NCBI GenBank assembly: GCA_017469845.1 | Contig: JAFUFP010000032.1 | Span: 1 to 45,664 of the forward strand | DNA from: Bacteroidales bacterium | Lineage (GTDB): Bacteria > Bacteroidota > Bacteroidia > Bacteroidales > UBA932 | DNA length: 45,664 nucleotides | Direction: 5' to 3' | Shown: one piece after another, positions 39,905 through 45,664 of the stretch | Position numbering within the stretch: position 1 is the stretch's first letter | Layout of the letters: each line of letters opens with the position of its first letter | Translations under genes and position numbers: made by a program | The notes under the pieces: generated by a model | Seen by the model: only the letters and a program-made list of their open reading frames with translations | Told to the model about the DNA's origin: nothing | Database searches by the model: none

Positions 39905-40213
39905 ATTAATGTGGTTATTGGGCTGAAACAAATTATTGTCGCCGCGCCTTCACGGGACAATAATGACAAAGTCAAATAAGGACAACCTGAACGCCGATAT
40001 CCTTCAGAAATCCTTTCGGGAATGTTTTCCGAAGGTGAAAGGAGAAGAAAGCACAGGCGTTCGTAGTGACCTTAGACTTTTGATTCAGTCAAAGATAATC
40101 AATCCGTCCGTTTTCCCTATTCACGAATTTGGATTTTTTTTCTCCGAATTGTGTTTACCTTCTGAAAAAAGCCACATTATTTTGCGTATATGTTACACAA
40201 AAATTGTTTTGAG
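39905..40213. other. Intergenic stretch between divergent genes
   Basis: About 310 bp. It holds the upstream region of the Big_2 gene (a weak TAATTTG at 39931-39937, minus strand) and the ECF-type motif at 40153. A short open frame in it has no coding character. Confidence 0.4.
40153..40181 (+). promoter_or_regulatory. ECF-type promoter motif before the cytosine-poor gene
   Basis: GTTTACC, 15 nt, CATTATT. It is some 33 nt before ATG 40214, on the far side of the window from the sigma gene but with identical spacing. Confidence 0.65.
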
Positions 40214-40792
40214 ATGAAGAAAGTGGTAGTTTTCAAAGTTGAAAATGTGCTCGTAGGAGAGTATGATGAGAGGAGAGTGGATGAGGGGAATGGAAGGAAG
40301 ATGGTGAGAAGAATTGTGGGGGATGAGGTTTTTGGAAGGGAGTTTATGAAGGAGGGGAAGAGAGGAGAGAGGGTTGTGATGAGTTTTGGAGAGATGAGGG
40401 AGAAGGTGTCTGAGTTGAGGAAGAGGGATGAGGTTCTCGGTGAAGAGATTGAGAAGAGGATGGATGAGTGGGAGAGGAGAAGGGAAGAGAGGTTGGAAGA
40501 AATGAGGAGAGGATATGTGGAGGAGAAGTTTGAGAAGAGAGGAGTGAGAGGAAGGGAGGATCTTCTGGTCCTGGAGAAGATTCTGTCGGTGAAGGGAGGA
40601 AGGATGGTTTTTGTGAGTGGGGAGAGAAAAGTGAGGGTTGAGAATCTTCTCAGGAAGAATGGTCTGGAAAGATTTGAGGTGGAGAAGGATATGGATTTCT
40701 TGAAGGGGGAGAATGAGGAGGATGTGGTGGTGTTCGGAAAGGTGAAGGATATGAAGGATTTGTGGGGTAAGGTAGGGCTTAGAAGAGCTTAA
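40214..40792 (+). CDS. Cytosine-depleted HAD-like protein
   Basis: A 192-residue protein from ATG 40214 (MKKVVVFKVENVLVGEYDE); an upstream ATG at 40190 would coincide with the expected transcription start. The start resembles HAD motif I (vvFDvDGVLv) but with the nucleophile positions changed (FKVENVL), so phosphatase activity is unlikely. A later GGRMVFVSGERKVRVENLLRKNGL resembles HAD motif II (SGER where active enzymes have S/T). The middle is a charged helix (EEIEKRMDEWERRREERLEEMRRGYVEEKF). The gene is striking in composition: only about 20 cytosines in 576 coding bases. Pro, Thr, His and Gln are absent, and Ala occurs once as the last residue; these are the amino acids whose codons all need C. 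Arg is AGA/AGG, Phe mostly TTT. The neighbours do not show this. The ECF-type motif lies upstream and a hairpin downstream. Confidence 0.7.
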   Translation: MKKVVVFKVENVLVGEYDERRVDEGNGRKMVRRIVGDEVFGREFMKEGKRGERVVMSFGEMREKVSELRKRDEVLGEEIEKRMDEWERRREERLEEMRRGYVEEKFEKRGVRGREDLLVLEKILSVKGGRMVFVSGERKVRVENLLRKNGLERFEVEKDMDFLKGENEEDVVVFGKVKDMKDLWGKVGLRRA

Positions 40793-40815
40793 GCTTTCCG
40801 GTCTTCGGGAGGATT

Positions 40816-40852
40816 GATAATCCGGGAGGGAGGGATTCCTTTCCGGATTATC
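40816..40852 (+). terminator. Hairpin after the cytosine-poor gene
   Basis: GATAATCCGG and CCGGATTATC form a perfect 10-bp stem with a 17-nt loop. A weak T-run (TTATTTT) follows about 10 nt later. Probably a terminator. Confidence 0.55.
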
Positions 40853-40929
40853 CTGGCATTATTTTCCCCCTGCAAGAATATCGCCCGTCTCAGAGTCTTC
40901 AGGGCTTGTTTTTTGCATATTCTTCTGGC

Positions 40930-42081
40930 ATGGACAATAGATTTTGGAGCCTTTCGGAAGAAGGGCATCTTCAGATAAGGGAAGGATTCGTTTTCTCCCA
41001 AAAGATAAGGAACGAGTTTTTTGACCTTAGGGACAAAGTGCTTTCCGCGGAAGTCGGGGAGGGAACAGTTTCTCTTCCGGACGGGTGTATGGAGTATTTC
41101 TCTTCTATGGAGAGGGTCAGCCTGCCTTCAACTCTTCTCTCGATAGGGAAGAACGCTTTCGAATCCTGTTCATCCCTCCGGGAAATCATCCTTCCGCCTT
41201 CACTCCGCTCAATCGGTCAGTTCGCCTTCCATGAATGCTACGCTCTGGAAAAGATCCACATCCCCGCATCTGTCGATTCGGTCGATGAATTGGGGATTTA
41301 TGTGGGCGAAGGGAAGTTGAAAGAAATTACGGTTGAGGAGGGTAATCCTTCCTTCGTTTCGGTTGACGGCGTCCTCTTCACGAAGGATATGACCGAGCTT
41401 ATCCTTTATCCATGCTGCAGCAGAAGAAGGGTGTACAGGATTCCGGGGTCGGTGAAGGTCATACGTGACAGCGCATTCTCGTATGCCAAGTATCTCCATA
41501 GGGTGGAGATTCCTTCCTGTCTTGAAAGGATGGAAAGCGGCGCTTTCTCTTTCTGTCCGAGGATAGAATCCCTTTCGTTCCCGGAGACTCTGGAAGGGAT
41601 TCCGTCGTACGCTTTCTTCTGCTGTGAGGCCCTCACTTCGCTCAGACTTCCTTCAAAGGTAGAGTACCTCGGCTATGAGTCGATCTGCAACTGTTCATCC
41701 CTTAGGGAAGTCACTCTTCCGGTGGGATTCACGATGGTGGATTATGCCGCCATCGCCGGGAATCCGCTGATCGGGGAACTCGTCATTCCCGAAGGCGTCA
41801 CGGAGATAAACAACAGCGGCTTCATAGACAATACAGGGCTAAAGAAGATCACCCTTCCTTCCACGCTGGAGTCGATCTGGGAGAAAGCTTTCAAGGGATG
41901 CTCTTCCCTTGAGGAAATAACCATCCCCGAAAAGGTCAGTTACATAAGCGATGATGTTTTTGACGGATGCTCGTCGCTTCGGAGAATCCGCATGGAATCA
42001 TCCCTCGTGAAGGGAAATTATTTCGCACCGAAGGGGGCCAGAGTGCTGCGGAAGCGTAGCGGTGGGGGAAGCGGAATGTGA
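40930..42081 (+). CDS. BspA-type LRR_5 protein without signal peptide
   Basis: A 383-residue protein from ATG 40930 (MDNRFWSLSEEG); the in-frame ATG at 40906 would add eight residues. It is built from LRR_5 units of about 23 residues, such as LPSTLLSIGKNAFESCSSLREI, IPGSVKVIRDSAFSYAKYLHRVEI and LPSTLESIWEKAFKGCSSLEEI, the repeat of the BspA family. No signal peptide or TM helix is seen, unlike the surface BspA-like lipoprotein at 7324-10041, so it is probably cytoplasmic or exported by an unusual route. Its ligand is unknown. No clear promoter box; a TTTTTTGC just upstream is a weak -7 candidate. Confidence 0.85.
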   Translation: MDNRFWSLSEEGHLQIREGFVFSQKIRNEFFDLRDKVLSAEVGEGTVSLPDGCMEYFSSMERVSLPSTLLSIGKNAFESCSSLREIILPPSLRSIGQFAFHECYALEKIHIPASVDSVDELGIYVGEGKLKEITVEEGNPSFVSVDGVLFTKDMTELILYPCCSRRRVYRIPGSVKVIRDSAFSYAKYLHRVEIPSCLERMESGAFSFCPRIESLSFPETLEGIPSYAFFCCEALTSLRLPSKVEYLGYESICNCSSLREVTLPVGFTMVDYAAIAGNPLIGELVIPEGVTEINNSGFIDNTGLKKITLPSTLESIWEKAFKGCSSLEEITIPEKVSYISDDVFDGCSSLRRIRMESSLVKGNYFAPKGARVLRKRSGGGSGM

Positions 42082-42174
42082 TGCGCCCTCGTCGTACCGT
42101 AATTCTTCACTGAAAAGGAGGGATTTCTAGCATTCCCCCTTACTTTGGGACCCTTGTATTTTCAGTAGAAAAAA

Positions 42175-43029
42175 CTAAACGTCTTCTTCTCCAGGATTGA
42201 AATTGTCAAAAAATTGTTTTGCGCCTTCCTCCAATTCCTTGATTTCCTGATACATGAAATGGCATGTCCAGTCATAGAACGGTATAGCGGTACTATAGTT
42301 TGGGTCATCTTTGAATTTAAGGGTTTTGTAATACTTGATAAGGCTCTCGTCTTCAGAAGTATCGGCGGCAAATAAAAACAAATATTGGCACCCGACATGT
42401 TTGGTGACCTCTTTAACAATTGGTACGATGAATCTCCAAAAGACAATTGCGCCAAATCGAGGAAAAAAATTCAACGAGTCAAGATAATCTCTTTCATTCT
42501 CGTTTACACAAAATTGGACGATTTCCAAACCGGAAAAAGTCTGCCCGACTCTTTGAAGATTCCCGGTGTATGATTCTTCAAGATCCTTGATAGCTTTATT
42601 GTCCTTTTTACTGATCTTCTGTAATTCCGCTTTTGAAATGCCTTTGTTTATTCTGACATGTTCTTTTATTTCATGAATGATTCTAAGGTCTTCTTCTCCA
42701 GTTTCGGGATCATTTTCAATTTCGTCGAAGTATCGGATGAGGTTGCCAATGAGCTCCAGTTGCCCATTTTCGAAAAAATGATCATAGAGTTGTCCGCATT
42801 TCAAGGAAAAATAAAATAAGATGTCACCCTTTGGGTTCTTGATCAAGTAATAAGCATTCTTTCCTTCTTCATCGTCTTCGAAAGCCTCGGACTGTAATGT
42901 GTTTGTCAGACTTTCGTTCCTTAAATTTCGGAAGTTTGAAACTAGCCGTAAATTGTGGATATCACTTGACAAACGCTCTATCTTGAGAGTGTCAAGAATT
43001 TCGGATTGCTTATTAGTTATGCGGGGCAT
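42175..43029 (-). CDS. GNAT-like candidate toxin paired with Panacea antitoxin
   Basis: A 284-residue cytoplasmic protein whose ATG lies inside the end of the antitoxin gene (17-bp overlap). N part: YYLIKNPKGDILFYFSLKCGQLYDH, the beta strands of an acetyltransferase fold. C part: FGAIVFWRFIVPIVKEVTKHVGCQYLFLFAADTSEDESLIKYYKTLKF, resembling the GNAT motif with an alpha helix and a late Y-x-x-L-x-F strand. The GNAT call is by pattern and moderate. As acetyltransferases are known toxin types (they can modify aminoacyl-tRNA), the pair is a probable toxin-antitoxin module. A charged linker (100-150) separates the two parts. Confidence 0.6.
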   Translation of the reverse strand: MPRITNKQSEILDTLKIERLSSDIHNLRLVSNFRNLRNESLTNTLQSEAFEDDEEGKNAYYLIKNPKGDILFYFSLKCGQLYDHFFENGQLELIGNLIRYFDEIENDPETGEEDLRIIHEIKEHVRINKGISKAELQKISKKDNKAIKDLEESYTGNLQRVGQTFSGLEIVQFCVNENERDYLDSLNFFPRFGAIVFWRFIVPIVKEVTKHVGCQYLFLFAADTSEDESLIKYYKTLKFKDDPNYSTAIPFYDWTCHFMYQEIKELEEGAKQFFDNFNPGEEDV

Positions 43030-43501
43030 TCGATTCTATGATTTTCAGTTTTTTGAGGAAAAACCGTCTTTGTCTTATTCTTTCAGCGTCGACTATGATG
43101 TCGGCAAGCTCGATCAAGACATCGGAGTTGACCCCAGGAGGGATTCCGGTTCTGGCCTTTTTCCAACAGTATTCATCGTGGGTGATGGCACTTAGACTCC
43201 AAGAATCGGTGCCTGCGTATTTGTCGAAAACAGCATCAAAAACGCAGAGGTATTTGGAAATCTCATCTTCAGATGGCAAATTAACCAGTTTGTCTTCCTT
43301 GTACAGAGCCCTGATTTCAATTATTACCGGTCCGTATTTCCAAGCACGAAATGCCGTATCAAACAAAGGTTGTCTCAATTGGATAAGAGATTCCCTTTGG
43401 GAGAAATACAACAGTTTGTGCAGTTTCATTTCATCGATACGTTTCCCGAATTGTTTCAAATACCGATCGGATATGTATGAGGCCGCTTCAATAACATCCA
43501 T
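43013..43501 (-). CDS. Panacea (SocA/DUF4065) antitoxin
   Basis: A 162-residue single-domain protein of the Panacea/SocA family: MDVIEAASYISDRYLKQFG, RIDEMKLHKLLYFSQRESLIQLRQPLFDTAFRAWKYGPVIIEIRALYKED is the core (mKLhKLlYf-Q, W-GPV). PanA proteins neutralise the toxin encoded beside them, here the GNAT-like protein that starts in its last codons. This is the second Panacea gene in the window (the other is 31064-32062) and has no HTH. It has its own promoter (43520-43550, minus). Confidence 0.85.
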   Translation of the reverse strand: MDVIEAASYISDRYLKQFGKRIDEMKLHKLLYFSQRESLIQLRQPLFDTAFRAWKYGPVIIEIRALYKEDKLVNLPSEDEISKYLCVFDAVFDKYAGTDSWSLSAITHDEYCWKKARTGIPPGVNSDVLIELADIIVDAERIRQRRFFLKKLKIIESNAPHN

Positions 43502-43519
43502 AATGCCTTAGGATTTTTA

Positions 43520-43550
43520 CAAAGATACAAATCACAAGTGACTTTTCCAA
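43520..43550 (-). promoter_or_regulatory. Promoter of the Panacea/GNAT operon
   Basis: Minus strand: -33 TTG (43548-43550), 20-nt spacer, -7 TATCTTTG (43520-43527), 18 nt before ATG 43501. Confidence 0.7.
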
Positions 43551-43668
43551 TTCACTTTCGAAAGGAATAACATTGAAAGGCGTAATTGATTGTCAAAAGG
43601 TTTTCTTAAAAACAAGCAATACACCGTTACCGGAAAACTTGTTCCATTTCCGCCTTCAAACCGCATCT

Positions 43669-43699
43669 TATTTTCCGCTCCGTACAAATATTTTCCGCT
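43669..43699 (+). promoter_or_regulatory. Direct repeats upstream of the GH30 promoter
   Basis: TATTTTCCGCT occurs at 43669-43679 and 43689-43699, exactly 20 bp apart (two helical turns). Related ATTTCCGCC (about 43646) and TTTTCCGG (about 43725) flank them. This is a candidate activator site for the glycosidase gene. Confidence 0.45.
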
Positions 43700-43735
43700 A
43701 CGTCCAATTCTGACCCCGGTTGGATTTTCCGGTGA

Positions 43736-43765
43736 TTGACTTTGGAAATATTCTGTTTATTTTTG
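43736..43765 (+). promoter_or_regulatory. Promoter of the GH30 gene
   Basis: -33 TTG (43736-43738), 19-nt spacer, -7 TATTTTTG (43758-43765), 33 nt before the ATG at 43799. Confidence 0.65.
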
Positions 43766-43798
43766 ATTGGAAAAACACCGCAAACACAAAAACCACAT

Positions 43799-45421
43799 AT
43801 GATGAAATTGAGAAATATTTTCTTCGCATCCTGCGCACTTCTCGCCGTGGGTTGCACCGGTCAGAAGTTCTCCATGGTCTCCACCATGGAAAACAACCCC
43901 TGGGTTGAAAATTCTGTCTATGACGAGAGCCTTCCCGGCACTGCCGAGACTCTTACCGTGAACCTCGATGACGAGGGACAGACGATAAAAGGATTCGGAG
44001 TGTGCTTCAGCGAGCTCTCGCACCGCGCCCTTTCCAAGCTCTCCAAAGAGGATTACGACAAGGTGATGACCGAACTCTTCGCCCCCAATGTGGGAGCTTC
44101 CTTCACCATCTGCCGTATGCCGATCGGATCCTCCGACTTCGGACTGAAGTATTATTCATTCGACGACTATCCCGGTGATTTCGCGATGGAGCATTTCTCC
44201 ATTGACAACGACAAGGCCACCCTAATACCTCTCATCAAGGACGCTCTCGCCAAGAATCCTTCACTCAAGGTCTGGGGCTCACCTTGGGCTCCTCCCCAGT
44301 GGATGAAGGTAAACCAGCACTACGCATCCCGCCCCATGACGAACCGCATGATGGGAATGGGACAGCGCCGTCCCGGTGCCGGTGCTCCCGGACAGAGGCC
44401 TCCTCAGGGTGCTCCCGGACAGATGCCTCCTCAGGGTGCTCCCGGAGCTCAGCGTCCTCCCCAGGCGGGCAGCATGGCAAATATTCCCGCCACCACCGCG
44501 GCTGAACCTTCCTTCCGTGCAGTTGCCGCACGCAAACGCCTCGAGCTTGACAATCTCATCCGTGACAACGGTCTCACCATGGAAGGCATGATGAGGGAAG
44601 GACAGGATTCATTCATCCAGGAAGACAAATACTTCGAGGCTTATGCCCTGTATTTCAAGAAATACGTCCAGGCTTACCGTGAGCAGGGAATCGACATCTT
44701 CATGGTGATGCCTCAGAACGAGTTCAACTCGGCCCAGAACTTCCCCTCATGTACCTGGACCGCAAAGGGTCTGGCCAACTTCCTCCACTATCTCGTACCT
44801 GCGATGAAGGAAGAGAACGTTGACGTCTACTTCGGAACAGTCGAAAGGGCCAACCGTGCACTCGTCGACACCATCCTCACCGATCCTCTGATCGGAAAGG
44901 ACATCAAGGGAGTCTCCTTCCAGTGGGCCGGCAAGGACGCCCTTCCCCTCATCCACGAGAGCTATCCCGAACTCACTATGGTTCAGAGCGAGCAGCAGTG
45001 CTTCAACGGAGCCAACAGCTGGGCTGATTTCATGTCGGCATGGGATCTTCTCAAGCATAACATGGACAACGGCGTAGCCATCTACGACTACTGGAACCTC
45101 GCCCTCTTCGACGGAGAGGTCAGCACCTGGGGATGGCAGCAGAACTCCCTGGTGAGCGTTGACTACGAAACCGGAGCTCTCAAGTTCAACTACGAGTTCT
45201 ACGAGATGAAGCACATCAGCCACTACGTCAAGCCCGGTGCCGTGTATCTCGGAACGACCGGATCGATGAGCGAGGCAATGGCTTTCCGCAATCCTGACGG
45301 AAGCATCGCCATATTGGTCGCGGAGAAGAACGGAGAGGCCAAGAACCTCACAATTACGGCGGGAAAGAAGACCGTTTCGGTCAACATCCCCGCCAACAGC
45401 GTGAGCACGATCCTCATCTAG
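43799..45421 (+). CDS. GH30 family glycoside hydrolase lipoprotein with Pro/Gly insert
   Basis: A 540-residue lipoprotein (MMKLRNIFFASCALLAVGC, Cys19; the first or second Met may start it). GH30 features: QTIKGFGVCFSELSHRALSKL, RMPIGSSDFGLKYYSFDDYPGDF, LKVWGSPWAPPQWMKVNQHY, MVMPQNEFNSAQNFPSCTW (acid/base Glu near 306), MVQSEQQCFNG (nucleophile Glu near 398) and WNLALFDGEVSTWGW, then the terminal beta domain (AILVAEKNGEAKNLTI). GH30 enzymes cleave beta-linked glucan or related chains; the exact linkage cannot be told. Odd: between the conserved PPQWM segment and the next barrel part, residues about 175-225 hold Pro/Gly-rich tandem repeats (GAPGQRPPQ, GAPGQMPPQ) inside the catalytic TIM barrel. 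Direct repeats and a full promoter lie upstream, a terminator downstream. Confidence 0.88.
   Translation: MMKLRNIFFASCALLAVGCTGQKFSMVSTMENNPWVENSVYDESLPGTAETLTVNLDDEGQTIKGFGVCFSELSHRALSKLSKEDYDKVMTELFAPNVGASFTICRMPIGSSDFGLKYYSFDDYPGDFAMEHFSIDNDKATLIPLIKDALAKNPSLKVWGSPWAPPQWMKVNQHYASRPMTNRMMGMGQRRPGAGAPGQRPPQGAPGQMPPQGAPGAQRPPQAGSMANIPATTAAEPSFRAVAARKRLELDNLIRDNGLTMEGMMREGQDSFIQEDKYFEAYALYFKKYVQAYREQGIDIFMVMPQNEFNSAQNFPSCTWTAKGLANFLHYLVPAMKEENVDVYFGTVERANRALVDTILTDPLIGKDIKGVSFQWAGKDALPLIHESYPELTMVQSEQQCFNGANSWADFMSAWDLLKHNMDNGVAIYDYWNLALFDGEVSTWGWQQNSLVSVDYETGALKFNYEFYEMKHISHYVKPGAVYLGTTGSMSEAMAFRNPDGSIAILVAEKNGEAKNLTITAGKKTVSVNIPANSVSTILI
44381..44461 (+). repeat. 27-bp tandem repeat in the GH30 gene
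   Basis: Three units, 44381-44407, 44408-44434 and 44435-44461, each starting GGTGCTCCCGGA; the first two differ by one base. They encode GAPGQRPPQ-type nonapeptides. Confidence 0.85.
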
Positions 45422-45465
45422 CGTAAGGCTATTCTGGCACAACACACATAAACATTGATTGGTCC

Positions 45466-45506
45466 GCGGCTGTCCCGTTCATTCCGGGGTGGCCGCATTC
45501 CTTTTT
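45466..45506 (+). terminator. Terminator after the GH30 gene
   Basis: GCGGC ... GCCGC outer pairing with inner GTCCC/GGGGT pairing, followed by CCTTTTT. It is 45 nt after the stop codon. Confidence 0.65.
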
Positions 45507-45593
45507 CGTCCCTTCGGGGGGCGAAGCGGATGTTTCGGAGGCCCAAAACCGCAAAATTCTCCCTTCTGGAGCGGGAAATGCGGGATTTTGCTA

Positions 45594-45601
45594 TATATTT
45601 G
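45594..45601 (+). promoter_or_regulatory. TAnnTTTG -7 box before the right-edge gene
   Basis: TATATTTG, 26 nt before ATG 45628. A plausible housekeeping promoter; no clear -33. Confidence 0.55.
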
Positions 45602-45627
45602 CGATAATCAATTGAAAAAAGAACCAG

Positions 45628-45664
45628 ATGAAAAAACTCAATCTCTTTCTCTGCGTCGCGGCCC
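45628..45664 (+). CDS. Start of an exported protein, cut by the window edge
   Basis: Twelve codons (MKKLNLFLCVAA) with the look of a signal peptide, after a TAnnTTTG box and an A-rich leader. The function cannot be judged from this fragment. Confidence 0.55.
   Translation, partial: MKKLNLFLCVAA

Noticed and set aside
42109..42166. ACTGAAAA / TTTTCAGT inverted repeat between the LRR and GNAT-like genes
   Set aside because: Only 8 bp with a 42-nt loop in an A/T-rich gap. Likely chance, though it might help bidirectional termination.
43625..43650. GTTACC followed by CATTTC upstream of the GH30 gene
   Set aside because: The spacing is 20 instead of 22, and the gene has a full housekeeping promoter.
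44747..45445. Minus-strand open frame opposite the GH30 gene
   Set aside because: Shadow of a well-recognised glycosidase.
1..45664. CRISPR arrays, tRNA or rRNA genes, and intact transposases
   Set aside because: I looked for regularly spaced direct repeats, cloverleaf-like segments and transposase motifs and found none that hold up. The regular repeats present are in-frame protein repeats.

Overview
The window looks like chromosomal DNA of a gut- or rumen-type Bacteroidales (Bacteroidota). Supporting signs are TAnnTTTG -7 promoter boxes, A-rich leaders in place of Shine-Dalgarno sites, many lipoproteins with Bacteroidota-style lipoboxes, fimbrillin-like (Mfa/FimA) and BACON domains, BspA-type leucine-rich repeats, M64 peptidases, a DUF4846 protein and two Panacea (SocA/DUF4065) proteins. 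I see no rRNA, tRNA, CRISPR array or intact insertion sequence.

Layout. 0-2.4 kb: an M64 peptidase gene that has lost its 5' end at a junction near base 128, followed by a fimbrillin-like lipoprotein. 2.4-5.2 kb: an outer-membrane-type protein, a divergent membrane-anchored Ser/Thr kinase, and a small HTH-like protein. 5.2-10.3 kb (minus strand): a lipoprotein of six Fn3-like repeats, a fimbrillin/DUF285-BspA lipoprotein and a short leader-like peptide. 10.9-22.2 kb: a dense plus-strand block encoding a small basic protein, a four-TM protein, a GTPase, two coiled-coil TM paralogues, a lipoprotein retropepsin, a TPR-retropepsin, two single-TM YbjN-like paralogues and a degenerate sirtuin fusion. 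22.3-29.2 kb: a membrane M50-like metalloprotease divergent from an ECF-like sigma factor, then an L,D-transpeptidase-like protein, small envelope proteins, DUF4846, a vWA plus A1S_2505-like fusion and a zinc-ribbon protein. 29.3-32.1 kb: a lipoprotein, a polytopic membrane protein and an MqsA-HTH/Panacea protein. 32.5-39.9 kb (minus strand): a fimbrillin-LRR-thioredoxin-like-M64 chimera and a giant 14-repeat Big_2 lipoprotein. 40.2-42.1 kb: an extraordinarily cytosine-poor HAD-like gene and a cytoplasmic BspA-type LRR protein. 42.2-43.5 kb (minus strand): a Panacea antitoxin with a GNAT-like candidate toxin. 43.8-45.4 kb: a GH30 glycosidase interrupted by a Pro/Gly tandem repeat. The right edge cuts the start of another exported protein.

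Main biological proposal. Six upstream regions (at 11233, 23019, 23836, 24534, 27362 and 40153) share GTTTACC (or GGTTACC), exactly 15 nt, then CATTA/CATTT. This has the geometry of an ECF promoter and differs from the housekeeping TAnnTTTG box. One copy lies upstream of the sigma gene itself, which is divergent from the M50-like protease gene. The others precede the GTPase/retropepsin operon, the L,D-transpeptidase-like gene, two small genes and the cytosine-poor gene. I infer an autoregulated envelope-related regulon whose largest member is a membrane-spanning GTPase-retropepsin system built from duplicated gene pairs. The motif and gene order are seen directly; the sigma-promoter link and the function are inference.
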